Source of the DNA: CAYJPA01 sp964371945
GTDB lineage: Bacteria; Chloroflexota; Chloroflexia; Thermomicrobiales; UBA6265
Assembly (NCBI GenBank): GCA_964371945.1
Contig: CAYJPA010000013.1
Location: 1 to 64,000, forward strand
Reading direction: 5' to 3'
DNA: 64,000 nt
How positions within the stretch are numbered: the stretch's first letter is position 1; every line of letters begins with the position of its first letter. Below are positions 17,722 through 25,715 of this stretch, piece after piece. The notes under the pieces were generated by a model, which was given only the letters and a program-made list of their open reading frames with translations, had not been told where the DNA came from and did not search any database. Position numbers and translations under genes: made by a program.

Positions 17722-18674
17722 GCGGCTGCTTCGTCCTTTTCGCGCTCTTGTTCGACGATCGCGAGATACGCGTCTTCGATCGATGGTGTATGTACTTCGA
17801 TCAATGTCAGCGGCGTCGCGATCTCGCGCAGAATCTCATGCGCGGTTCGCTCTTCAAGCGCCACCTGATAGGGACCTTCCCCGTCGAAACTGAAATTGAG
17901 CAACGCGAGCTCCTCACGTAGGCGGCGACGATCGATTGCATCGACGGTCACCCATTCGCGCACGAGCGAGCGCTTCAATTCTGCAGGCGTTCCGAGCGCT
18001 ACCACTTTTCCGCGGTTGACCACACAGATCTTGTCCGCTTGCTCCGCTTCTTCCAAGTAGTGGGTCGTCAAAAAGACCGTTGTTCCAAGCGCTGTTCGCA
18101 CACCGGACAGATAATCCCAGAGATCGCGGCGGCTTACGGGATCGAGCCCGGTTGTCGGCTCGTCGAGGAACAGAACCTTCGGCTGATGGATGAGACCGCG
18201 CACGATCTCCAGCTTGCGTTTCATGCCCCCGGAGAATGTTTTGACTTTGTTGAAGATCTCCTGCTCGATCCCCAGAATCTGGGCAAGCTCATGAACGCGG
18301 TCGCGATAGGACTTCGGCATCGAGGCATAGGTTGGCCGAAACGGGTAAAGCCCGTAGAGCACCGCGTGAAAGCGGACGTTCTCTTCGGCCGTTAGGTTGA
18401 GGTCCAGGCTCGGTTTTTGAAAGATGATTCCCATTTGCGACCTAACGGCGGCCGACTCCTTGACCACGTCATGACCGGAAATAAGGACGGTTCCGGAGGA
18501 CGGCAGCAATGTCGTCGTCAGCACTGAGATTGTGGTTGTCTTGCCTGCACCGTTTGGACCAAGCAGCGCAAAGAGCTCACCCTGAGCGACCTCGAATGAA
18601 ACGCCGTCGACCGCGTTGATCTCGGCGGTCTTATATCGCTTTACGAGCTCTTGCACAGAGATGATCGAGTCCAA
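17718..18674 (-). CDS. ABC-2 type exporter, ATP-binding subunit (DrrA-like)
   Basis: A 318-aa ATPase. Motifs in order are Walker A GPNGAGKTTT (about residues 39-48), Q-loop FQKPSLDLNLTAEEN, signature TFSGGMKRKLEI, Walker B VLFLDEPTTGLDP and switch His TTHYLEEAEQ. The C-terminal domain of about 90 residues contains the region ALGTPAELKRSLVREWV and the ending TPSIEDAYLAIV, the usual DrrA tail. It is followed immediately by the permease (4-nt overlap). A divergent SGNH hydrolase begins 114 bp upstream. Confidence 0.9.
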   Translation of the reverse strand: MDSIISVQELVKRYKTAEINAVDGVSFEVAQGELFALLGPNGAGKTTTISVLTTTLLPSSGTVLISGHDVVKESAAVRSQMGIIFQKPSLDLNLTAEENVRFHAVLYGLYPFRPTYASMPKSYRDRVHELAQILGIEQEIFNKVKTFSGGMKRKLEIVRGLIHQPKVLFLDEPTTGLDPVSRRDLWDYLSGVRTALGTTVFLTTHYLEEAEQADKICVVNRGKVVALGTPAELKRSLVREWVTVDAIDRRRLREELALLNFSFDGEGPYQVALEERTAHEILREIATPLTLIEVHTPSIEDAYLAIVEQEREKDEAAA

Positions 18675-18787
18675 CCTCGCTCCGTTTCCAATCCACGCGT
18701 CGGCCCGGAGGTGCTCGTCCGAAGTCGCGGCGATCCAGGTATGCTACTTCCATTCTACCCGTTCGCATTGTGGAGGAGTGCCGATCA

Positions 18788-19411
18788 ATGAAAACAATCG
18801 TCTGTTTTGGTGACTCAAATACCTGGGGATACGATCCCGCCGCGAAAGCCAGATTCGGACCCAATTCGCGTTGGACGGGCGTGTTGCAGGGCACACTCGG
18901 CGCTAACTACCGCGTGATCGAAGAAGGGCTTAACGGTCGGACGACGACAGTCGACGATCCGATCTATCCGCACAGGAACGGACGGGATTACCTCCCGCCA
19001 TGCCTCGAATCGCATGCGCCGTTCGATCTGATCACGATCATGCTTGGCACGAACGATCTCAAGACCCGGCTGAATCGCTCCGGCTCCGACATTTCCGAGA
19101 GCGCCGGGGTGCTGGCCGATATCGCGCGCCGATCGCCGTCCGGGCCGAATGGTAGACCGCCGAAAGTGTTGTTGATCGCACCGCCGCCATTGACGAAGCT
19201 GACCGAGTTGGAAGAGATGTTCGAAGGTGGAACTGAAAAATCGCGGACGTTCGCGAAGTACTACGCGAACCGGGCGGCAAACCTGGGTGTGGCCTTTTTC
19301 GATGCCGGTTCGGTTATCCGGTGCAGCGACCTGGACGGAATCCATTTCGAAGCCGACCAGCACGCGATCCTGGGGGAGGCGATTGCAGAGGTCGTCAGAG
19401 GGTTGGGTTAG
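18788..19411 (+). CDS. SGNH/GDSL-type hydrolase (esterase)
   Basis: A 207-aa enzyme with the SGNH blocks: block I IVCFGDSNTWGYDP (nucleophile Ser10), the glycine-containing ENGL-like block EEGLNGRTT, block III IMLGTNDLKTR (Asn oxyanion residue) and block V DLDGIHFEAD (Asp and His of the triad, near residue 180). No signal peptide is present, so it is likely cytosolic. It resembles arylesterase/acyl-CoA thioesterase-like SGNH proteins. The start ATG 18788 has a GGAGGAG site 9 nt upstream; a GTG at 18770 would place the ribosome site inside the gene. Confidence 0.87.
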   Translation: MKTIVCFGDSNTWGYDPAAKARFGPNSRWTGVLQGTLGANYRVIEEGLNGRTTTVDDPIYPHRNGRDYLPPCLESHAPFDLITIMLGTNDLKTRLNRSGSDISESAGVLADIARRSPSGPNGRPPKVLLIAPPPLTKLTELEEMFEGGTEKSRTFAKYYANRAANLGVAFFDAGSVIRCSDLDGIHFEADQHAILGEAIAEVVRGLG

Positions 19412-19443
19412 CTCCTCCGACAGATTGATTCTAGCGCGCAAGC

Positions 19444-19479
19444 AAATTGTAAGGGCGGTTCGCGAACCGCCCAACGCGT
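19444..19479 (+). repeat. REP-like palindrome 1
   Basis: A perfect 20-bp palindrome (19453-19472, GGGCGGTTCG / CGAACCGCCC) with the conserved left flank CAAATTGTA and right flank AACGCGT. It lies between the SGNH hydrolase and the RAYT gene. It shares flanks and core plan with the elements at 19586 and 19928. Confidence 0.75.
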
Positions 19480-19585
19480 GGACCGCGGAGGGAAAATGGG
19501 TGCGCGATGCCATCTCAAATCCGAGATCGGCCGGTGCGCCCGCCGCTTGATTTCGCTTGTCTCGTACATTGCTAATGCAGCCGTG

Positions 19586-19622
19586 CAAATTGTAGGGGCG
19601 TTTCGCGAAACGCCCAACGCGT
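19586..19622 (+). repeat. REP-like palindrome 2
   Basis: A perfect 20-bp palindrome (19596-19615, GGGCGTTTCG / CGAAACGCCC), with left flank CAAATTGTAG and right flank AACGCGT as in the first copy. It is 28 bp upstream of the RAYT start codon, in the position usual for a REP next to its transposase. Confidence 0.8.
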
Positions 19623-19649
19623 CCACCACGAATTCCAATCGGGGATGCC

Positions 19650-20207
19650 ATGCCGCCATACGATCCGGCAATTCACAACCGGCGTTCAATTCGCATTCCG
19701 GGATATGACTACGCCGCGGAGGGCATGTATTTCATTACGATCTGCGTTCAGGATCGAAAACCGTTTCTCGGGCGAATCTCTGATGGCGTGACGGTTTTGA
19801 ACGAGATCGGCATCATTGTTGACGAAACGTGGCGGTGGTTAGCCGATCAGTATGATCACGTTGAACTCGGTCCGTATGTTGTTATGCCAAACCACATTCA
19901 CGGAATCATCATGTTGGAAGCGGACGAGGGCGTTTCGCGAAACGCCCCTACAATTTGCTCCGTTTCCCAAACTCCATCGGTTGCAATGGAACCGAGAAAA
20001 CCGATCGGACGATTGATTGGCGCCTTTAAGACGGTTTCGACGAAAAAGGTGAACGCTGTTCTCGGTACGCCGGGCGACGTGCTCTGGCAACGCAATTACT
20101 GGGAGCATGTTATCCGGAACGAAACGTCATTTGGGAAAATCGCGGAGTACATTGAGAACAATCCCGCGACCTGGCAACAAGACCAGTTGTTCGCCGAAAC
20201 GCTCTAG
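19650..20207 (+). CDS. REP-associated tyrosine transposase (RAYT, Y1_Tnp family)
   Basis: A 185-aa single-domain HUH endonuclease related to IS200/IS605 TnpA. The opening IRIPGYDYAAEGMYFITICVQDR is the family start. The HUH motif is VMPNHIHGIIM (His about 82 and 84), and the catalytic Tyr lies in IAEYIENNPATW near the C-terminus. Other conserved blocks are LIGAFKTVSTKKVN and WQRNYWEHVIRNE. RAYTs are immobile, domesticated transposases linked to REP elements. Two REPs sit just upstream, and a third, inverted, is inside the reading frame (codons 93-103) within the family's variable loop, leaving the frame open. The 3' end overlaps the convergent hicB-like gene by 4 nt. Confidence 0.9.
   Translation: MPPYDPAIHNRRSIRIPGYDYAAEGMYFITICVQDRKPFLGRISDGVTVLNEIGIIVDETWRWLADQYDHVELGPYVVMPNHIHGIIMLEADEGVSRNAPTICSVSQTPSVAMEPRKPIGRLIGAFKTVSTKKVNAVLGTPGDVLWQRNYWEHVIRNETSFGKIAEYIENNPATWQQDQLFAETL
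19928..19957 (-). repeat. REP-like palindrome 3, inverted, inside the RAYT coding sequence
   Basis: The same 20-bp palindrome as copy 2 (19928-19947), followed by CTACAATTTG, the reverse complement of the conserved flank CAAATTGTAG. The copy is therefore inverted with respect to the other two. It is translated as part of the RAYT (EGVSRNAPTIC) without breaking the frame. Confidence 0.8.
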
Positions 20208-20458
20208 TCGCCTGCCAATGCGATTTCAGCATCGTCAACGTGTACAACTGTCAGAAGAGCTGGTCTGTCATCGGACGGGATTTCTTCACCCAGTTCTCTC
20301 AGCGCCGCAATGTGTCCCGTGATGGCTTCACGAGCGCGTTCAAGCGCTTCGTCTACGGTCGATCCCTGAGTGAAACAGCCTGGTAGTGCAGGCACGCTGA
20401 CCGCGTATCCAGCACCTTCATGATCCCACTTCAGCACGACCACGAATCCACGACTCAC
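20204..20458 (-). CDS. HicB-like antitoxin-fold protein
   Basis: 84 aa starting with GTG at 20458. The sequence follows the HicB/UPF0150 pattern of a degraded RNase-H fold: FVVVLKWDHEGAGYAVSVPALPGCFTQGST, then DEALERAREAITGHIAALRE, then EEIPSDDRP. In classic HicAB modules this protein neutralises the mRNA-cleaving toxin HicA. No HicA-like frame (a 60-aa dsRBD-like protein) is visible on either side. The GTG overlaps the TGA of the upstream aminotransferase gene (GTGA), so the two are probably translationally coupled. No DNA-binding C-terminal domain is present. It may be a solitary HicB used as a regulator or a remnant of a module. Confidence 0.8.
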   Translation of the reverse strand: MSRGFVVVLKWDHEGAGYAVSVPALPGCFTQGSTVDEALERAREAITGHIAALRELGEEIPSDDRPALLTVVHVDDAEIALAGD

Positions 20459-21624
20459 TGCGCATGCCTTTTTCGTGTCAATTCTGCTAGTGCGTTCACG
20501 AGGGCGTCGAGGTCGGCTTGGGTGTTGTAACCCTGGACGGAGATGCGGACGAAGTTTTGGTCGCCCCAGGTGACGACCGGAATTTCGATGTTGAACTCGT
20601 CGATCAGGCGCGTCTTCAGGGTCGCTGGATCGTCCGTTCGAACCGGACACGATGCCAACTGCCAAAACCACTCGCCGTTTTCGGGGCAAATCGGCGGCAA
20701 TCCCGTGAATTCCGCGATTTGATTCCGAGTGGAGCGCAAGAGCGTGTTGCATTTCTGCTGAACTGCTTCCCAATCGTGCTGTCGGCGGAAGTCGATCGCG
20801 GCCGGAACCGCCAGAAAGGCGGAGTGATCTCGCGTGCCTTGCCATTCATTCCGCTCGACAAAGGTCGAGTCCCGATTGATCCCGCCGATGCGTCCCCACC
20901 CCCAGCTAATCACCAGCGACTCGACCCAGGATTGGTGCTCGGGGCGGACGTAGAGGAAGCCGGTGCCCTTCGGCGTGCAGAGCCATTTGTGGAGGTTTCC
21001 GGTGTAGATATCCGCGCCGATATCCTGCATATCGAGCTTGAGTTGTCCGGGCGCGTGCGCGCCGTCAATGACAGTCAGGATCCCGGCCTCGCGCGCCCGG
21101 CGGCAAATCTCTTTGATCGGAAAAATCAATGCGGTTGGCGAGGTGATGTGCGATAGGTAGATCACCTTTGTTTTGGGCGTCACGCCGGCCCAAAACGTTT
21201 CGACGAACGCGTCGTGTGTGGTCACCGGCAGTGGAATCGGTTGGCGAACGACCGTCGCACCCTGTTTCCTGAGCTGCCACTCCCAGGTCATGTCGCAGGC
21301 GCCGTACTCGTGATCGGTGGTCAGCAATTCATCGCCCGGCGAAAACGCGAACGAACGTGCAATGACATTGACGCCCCAGGTTGCGTTGTCGACAAAGACG
21401 AGGTTATCCGCGGGTGCGTTGATAAAGGCGCCGAGCGCCTCGCGCGCCTTGAGCAGCTCAGCGTGCAATCGATGTTGCACGAAGTGAACTGGCTGGCGCT
21501 CCATTTCGAGCTGCCAGCGCTGATACTCGGCAAAGACGAGCTTGGGACAAGCGCCAAACGATCCATGATTGAGAAAATGCACCTCGGGATCGAGCAAGAA
21601 TTGATCGCGCAAACCTTCGCTCAC
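20455..21624 (-). CDS. Class V aminotransferase-fold enzyme, isopenicillin-N-epimerase-like
   Basis: A 389-aa PLP enzyme. The N-terminal substrate loop HFLNHGSFGACP is typical of the isopenicillin N epimerase/CsdA-like branch. PLP contacts are visible in VIDGAHAPGQ (Asp187, His190), and the Schiff-base lysine in GNLHKWLCTPKG (Lys213). The C-terminal domain ends with FVRISVQGYNTQADLDALV, usual for the branch. Many such genes have no known substrate (racemase, desulfurase or lyase reactions are all possible). Start GTG 21624 with GAGG 5 nt upstream was preferred to GTG 21639. The stop overlaps the start of the hicB-like gene. Confidence 0.85.
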   Translation of the reverse strand: MSEGLRDQFLLDPEVHFLNHGSFGACPKLVFAEYQRWQLEMERQPVHFVQHRLHAELLKAREALGAFINAPADNLVFVDNATWGVNVIARSFAFSPGDELLTTDHEYGACDMTWEWQLRKQGATVVRQPIPLPVTTHDAFVETFWAGVTPKTKVIYLSHITSPTALIFPIKEICRRAREAGILTVIDGAHAPGQLKLDMQDIGADIYTGNLHKWLCTPKGTGFLYVRPEHQSWVESLVISWGWGRIGGINRDSTFVERNEWQGTRDHSAFLAVPAAIDFRRQHDWEAVQQKCNTLLRSTRNQIAEFTGLPPICPENGEWFWQLASCPVRTDDPATLKTRLIDEFNIEIPVVTWGDQNFVRISVQGYNTQADLDALVNALAELTRKRHAQ

Positions 21625-21645
21625 TGTTGCCTCTTTCACACGATA

Positions 21646-21672
21646 CGGGGCGGCCAGACGCCGCCCCGTGAA
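21646..21672. repeat. GC-rich hairpin in the aminotransferase leader
   Basis: A near-perfect inverted repeat ACGGGGCGGC / GCCGCCCCGT with a 5-nt loop, ending about 7 nt before the longer GTG start at 21639. It has no T run on either strand. It looks like the hairpin at 37975 (same ACGGGG...CCCC plan), so both may belong to a small palindromic repeat family. Confidence 0.5.
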
Positions 21673-21689
21673 CGACCTTGTTTGTCAGG

Positions 21690-21733
21690 TCCTAGTGCTT
21701 CGACACCATAGGGTGTCGAAGCGACTAGAAGGA
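21690..21733. terminator. Long hairpin after the peptide-binding-protein gene
   Basis: The arms CTAGTGCTTCGACACC and GGTGTCGAAGCGACTAG pair over about 16 bp (one small bulge) around a 4-nt loop, extended outward by TCC/GGA. It is 9 nt past the stop codon at 21742, so it likely ends or protects the importer mRNA. There is no clear T tract. Confidence 0.6.
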
Positions 21734-21741
21734 CACCGAGC

Positions 21742-23559
21742 TTAGCCTCGATCCGGCGCGTCCGCTCCAATATAGGTCTCTTGCGGAACCGTGCTCATGG
21801 TCGTGAACCCTGGCCAGTGGACACTCACGATGCCGTTTGCGTCCGGCTCGATGAAGGCGCCCTTGACCCAAGGCTTGACGAATTGAGCGATAGTGCCGTG
21901 GTAAACGAAAACGCCTGGAACGTCGGCCACAAGGATGCGCTCCGCTTCCTGGAACATCGCGATTCGCTCTTCGGTTGAGCCGAGGAATTCGGAAGCCTCC
22001 TTCAGCTTCGCGTCGTACTCGGCGTTGACCCAGGAGTGACGTCCGCCCGACTTCCAAACGCTGAGCATATTGGATGGGTCGAGGTAGTCCATGCCATAGC
22101 GGACGTATCCGAGAGGAATCTCTGTCGGCTTGGCATTGAGCGCAGCCGTGAAGCCCTGAGAATCCTTTTCGAGTAGCTCGACGTCGATGTTGAGATTCTC
22201 TTTGATCATCGATGCCAACGCGGCTGCGACCGTCTTGTCCAGCGGGCTCGGCGCGCGCAGCCACATTTCCTGCTTCGGGAACCCTTCTCCGTCGGGGAAT
22301 CCGGCTTCGGCCAGCAAGGCTTTGCCCTTTTCGACATCGAAGGCCTGGATATCCTGAATCGCTTCACGCTGCGATGCTGGGAATCCCGGTGCAAGCCATG
22401 AATACGCCTGCGTGCCATTTGGTCCAAGCACTTGCTGCTGAAGCAGATCGCGATCGATCGCGTGGCTCCATGCCTGGCGAACCAGCAGATTGTCGAACGG
22501 GGCCTTGGTCACGTCGAAGAAGATGTACCAGGTGGGGAAGTCGCCGACTCCTGCATAGACTTCCTTCGCTGTTTTCTCATCGCCCATCATCAGGGTGAGG
22601 TCTGACGGTGAAGGACCCTCCATGAAGTCGATCTCGTCGTTCTGGTACATGGTGAAGAAGGTGTCGAGCCCGGCCAATTTGGCGATCACTTTATTGACCA
22701 TGACCTGGGTCGGACCGGTGTACTTCTCGTTCCGGACGTACGTGATCTGTTGATCCTTTACCCACTCGCTGAGGATGTAAGGACCGGACGAGATGGAGGT
22801 CTCGGGGTTGGTGTTGTAGAGCGGTCCCGTGGTCTCGAGACCCGCCTTCGAGAGCGGAAGTGAATACAGCAGCATCGATGGAAGGTACGGCGCCGGAACT
22901 TCGGTTTCGAAGATTAGCTCGTACTCGTTCGCGCCAACCCGAACTCCAATGGTATCCGGCGCCGCGGCGTCGGTGCCCTCAGCTGGGGCAACGACTGCAT
23001 TCCAGCCCTTGAGCACGCCCTGGAAGAACCAGGTGAAGTCCCAGGCATGAGCAGGATCTGCCGCGTACTGGAACGTCGCAACCCAGTCGGCAGCCGTGAC
23101 CGGATTGTCGTCGGTCCACATCATGCCTTCTCGGATTTTGAAGGTCCAGGTCATGCCGTCTTCGCTGCCAGACCAACTTTCCGCGGCGGCAGGCTGAATC
23201 GCAAAGTTCTTGTCGACTTTGACCAGCGGCTCACTGAAGAGGTCTGCCGGAGTGGCCCGCTCATACACGGATTCGTAGAAGTCGAGGTACTTGGCCTGTG
23301 TGACGTTGCTCGGGAGGATGTGGACTTGCTTCTCCGGTGGAGCCGCGTCCGCTGGAAGCTCCTGATCACTGGGAATGAACGAGCGAGACTTGCTGCCGCC
23401 GGCGGCCGATGCGGTTCCTCCGCCCCAGGTGCCGAGCCCGAACATACCACCGGCCGCAAACGCGGCGGCGGTTCCGCCGACGACGCTCCGGCGGGTCAGT
23501 TTGCGCTCAAACAGACCTTCTTCGCGTACGGATTCCGACTTGCCATTGTTCGATGTCAT
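21742..23559 (-). CDS. Peptide/nickel-type ABC importer, substrate-binding protein (SBP family 5)
   Basis: 605 aa. The N-terminus LTRRSVVGGTAAAFAAGG is a Tat signal (twin Arg), so the folded protein is exported. Mature sequence features are LFSEPLVKVDKNFAIQPAAAESW, the SBP5 signature region WTFKIREGMMWTDDNPVTAADW, ISSGPYILSEW and VRQAWSHAIDRDLLQQQVLG, all typical of DppA/OppA-like proteins. The ligand is probably an oligopeptide or a similar amphipathic compound, but this family also binds sugars and opines. It is the last gene of a permease-permease-binding-protein unit on the minus strand. No ATPase gene is nearby. Confidence 0.9.
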   Translation of the reverse strand: MTSNNGKSESVREEGLFERKLTRRSVVGGTAAAFAAGGMFGLGTWGGGTASAAGGSKSRSFIPSDQELPADAAPPEKQVHILPSNVTQAKYLDFYESVYERATPADLFSEPLVKVDKNFAIQPAAAESWSGSEDGMTWTFKIREGMMWTDDNPVTAADWVATFQYAADPAHAWDFTWFFQGVLKGWNAVVAPAEGTDAAAPDTIGVRVGANEYELIFETEVPAPYLPSMLLYSLPLSKAGLETTGPLYNTNPETSISSGPYILSEWVKDQQITYVRNEKYTGPTQVMVNKVIAKLAGLDTFFTMYQNDEIDFMEGPSPSDLTLMMGDEKTAKEVYAGVGDFPTWYIFFDVTKAPFDNLLVRQAWSHAIDRDLLQQQVLGPNGTQAYSWLAPGFPASQREAIQDIQAFDVEKGKALLAEAGFPDGEGFPKQEMWLRAPSPLDKTVAAALASMIKENLNIDVELLEKDSQGFTAALNAKPTEIPLGYVRYGMDYLDPSNMLSVWKSGGRHSWVNAEYDAKLKEASEFLGSTEERIAMFQEAERILVADVPGVFVYHGTIAQFVKPWVKGAFIEPDANGIVSVHWPGFTTMSTVPQETYIGADAPDRG

Positions 23560-23631
23560 ACAGCCACTCCTTCGTGGTTAGCGCACCCGGTGGCAGGTCG
23601 CCGGCCGGGTTCCGTCGTTTGTGCAATTGCG

Positions 23632-24567
23632 CTAAGTCTGGCGCGGATCGAGCGCATCGCGCAAACCGTCGCCCATAAACGCAAATCCGAGCACTGCCAG
23701 TGCAATTGCAACCGCGGGAAAGAACCCCAGATACCAGTACAGCTGAATGTACTGTCGGCTATCCGCCACCATTTTACCGAGGCTCGGCACGGGTTCGTTG
23801 ATGCCGAGTCCGAGAAAGCTCAAGCCTGCCTCCGCGAAAATCGCAGCGGGCATGGCGAGGGTCACTGCAACAATCATTGGGGGCACCGCGTTCGGCAGCA
23901 AATGCTTGACCGCAATGTGGAACTCTGACGCCCCGGAGCTCCGCGCGGCGGTGATGAATTCGCGCTCCCGCAGCATCAAGACCTGCGCTCGCATCAGCCG
24001 GCACAGTCCGACCCAACTGGTGACACCGATGACAAAGGTCACGTTGATTGTCGGACTTCGGAAGACCTGATCGAGGACACCGCTGTTGACGACCGAGATC
24101 AAGAAGATCGCGAAGAGGATCCCCGGGAACGCGGTCATGACTTCGACCAACCTGAGCACTGCAAAATCAGTGAAACCGCCGCGCAGCCCGGCTGCCAGCC
24201 CGAGCGGCACGCCAATCAAACAGGCAATCCCAACAGCCGAAAACCCGATCACAAACGAGGTCCGGATGCCATAGATCACGCGGCTCAGCACGTTGTACCC
24301 GATCGGATCGGTGCCGAACGGGAAATCCCAGCTTGGAAACTTGTTGGCGTTGAGCAGTCTCGCCTGATCATACGGTGTCGGGGCGAGTAACGGCGCGAAG
24401 ATGGCGACGAGGCAGAGGGTGATCACGATGAGCGTGCCAAAGACCGCCAGCTTTTGCCTCAAGAATCGCTGCGTCGCCAGTTGGGCATTTGTCCGGGACT
24501 TCTTGAATCCGGCTGAAATGGACGATAAGTCGGTGGTTGCCGGTGCATGGATTGAGGCATCAACCAT
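23632..24567 (-). CDS. Peptide-type ABC importer, permease DppC-like
   Basis: A 311-aa, six-helix permease. The N-terminal OppC segment (RFLRQKLAVFGTLIVITLCLV) is followed by the typical periplasmic stretch PYDQARLLNANKFPSWDFPFG / TDPIGYNVLSRVIYG. The EAA loop that contacts the ATPase is ITAARSSGASEFHIAVKHLLPN. The ending GDGLRDALDPR is the family's C-terminus. It starts 9 nt after the stop of the DppB-like gene, and the binding protein gene follows after 72 bp. Confidence 0.92.
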   Translation of the reverse strand: MVDASIHAPATTDLSSISAGFKKSRTNAQLATQRFLRQKLAVFGTLIVITLCLVAIFAPLLAPTPYDQARLLNANKFPSWDFPFGTDPIGYNVLSRVIYGIRTSFVIGFSAVGIACLIGVPLGLAAGLRGGFTDFAVLRLVEVMTAFPGILFAIFLISVVNSGVLDQVFRSPTINVTFVIGVTSWVGLCRLMRAQVLMLREREFITAARSSGASEFHIAVKHLLPNAVPPMIVAVTLAMPAAIFAEAGLSFLGLGINEPVPSLGKMVADSRQYIQLYWYLGFFPAVAIALAVLGFAFMGDGLRDALDPRQT

Positions 24568-24576
24568 TACTCTATC

Positions 24577-25500
24577 CTAGCCGTTCAATCTGATGCGCGG
24601 GTCGAGCACCGTATACAAAATGTCGGTAAGCAAATAGGTAACACCCCACAGCACGGCGATCATGAGGACGAGGGCGAGGATCATCGGATAATCGCGACTT
24701 AAGGTGCTCGTCACAAAGAAGCGCCCGAGGCCCGGAATACGAAAGACGGATTCGATGAAAATCGAGCCAGTCAGAATATTCGGGATTTCCGGTAACAACA
24801 CGGTGACGAAGGGAATCATCGCGTTGCGGGCAACGTGCGCGATCATAACGCGGCGTTCACCCAGTCCCTTCGCCCTCGCCGTCCTGACGTAATCGGCGTG
24901 CATCGCTTCGAGTAGGCTGACCCGGACATATCTGGCCACGAGCGCGCTCGGCGCCAACGAATACGCGATGACGGGCATGACGTAGTTTTCGGGCTCGCCC
25001 CAACCGCCGGAAGGGAAGACATCCCACCGGATGCTGAAGAGCAAGATCATCCAGGTTGCGATGACAAAGCTCGGAACGGTGAGGCCCAGTGTGGAGAGCG
25101 TGGTTACCGCGTAATCGATCCATGAGTTCTGTTTGATCGCGGCGATGAATCCAAGCACGGTTCCGAGGGTGTACGACAACAGGATGGTCGGCACGCCGAT
25201 CTTGATCGTGACAGGCCAGGCACGCGAAATCAATCCGGTAACAGTCTCCGTCGGGCTTTGGAACGGGATACCAAAGTCGAAATGGAGCACATGCCAGATG
25301 TAACGGACGTACTGTTCGTGAATCGGTTTATCGAGTCCGTACTTGGCGAGCTGAGCGTTCCGGGTCGCCTCGGGCAAACGCCGTTCAGTGATATCGAATG
25401 GACCGCCGGGCACGGCGTGCATAAGCAAGAACGCAATTAGTGACACGGCAAGTAGGACGAAGATAAGGCTGACCATTCGGCCGAGAATGTATCGACCCAT
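24577..25500 (-). CDS. Peptide-type ABC importer, permease DppB-like
   Basis: A 307-aa permease of the DppB/OppB type. It opens with YILGRMVSLIFVLLAVSLIAF, then MHAVPGGPFD, and carries the family's RYGLDKPIHEQYVRY-like segment (LAKYGLDKPIHEQYVRYIWH). The EAA loop is DYVRTARAKGLGERRVMIAHVARN. The C-terminus ends LLTDILYTVLDPRIR. It is the first gene of the importer unit. The promoter should lie in the 215-bp divergent gap shared with the Gfo/Idh/MocA gene. Because no DppD/DppF ATPase is present, the energising subunit must be encoded elsewhere. Confidence 0.92.
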   Translation of the reverse strand: MGRYILGRMVSLIFVLLAVSLIAFLLMHAVPGGPFDITERRLPEATRNAQLAKYGLDKPIHEQYVRYIWHVLHFDFGIPFQSPTETVTGLISRAWPVTIKIGVPTILLSYTLGTVLGFIAAIKQNSWIDYAVTTLSTLGLTVPSFVIATWMILLFSIRWDVFPSGGWGEPENYVMPVIAYSLAPSALVARYVRVSLLEAMHADYVRTARAKGLGERRVMIAHVARNAMIPFVTVLLPEIPNILTGSIFIESVFRIPGLGRFFVTSTLSRDYPMILALVLMIAVLWGVTYLLTDILYTVLDPRIRLNG

Positions 25501-25715
25501 CCGCTCCCTCGCAATTTCGCCAATTTCTATGTCGTGGCTTAACCATACGCCATATTGTGCTGCTTTGCACCGTGCGGTATCGACATTTATTCGGCACTTC
25601 AGAGCCGGGTCTCTTTCACAACGACGTAGATCCGATTCGCAATAGGTGTCGCGTCCAAGGCGATTCGCGAGATACTCGGAGAATGCAGGGATCAGAAAGG
25701 CACGACGGAGGACTC

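Noticed and set aside
19412..21660. A complete HicAB toxin-antitoxin module
   Set aside because: Only the HicB-like protein is present. The neighbours are a RAYT and an aminotransferase, and no 60-residue HicA-like frame was found.
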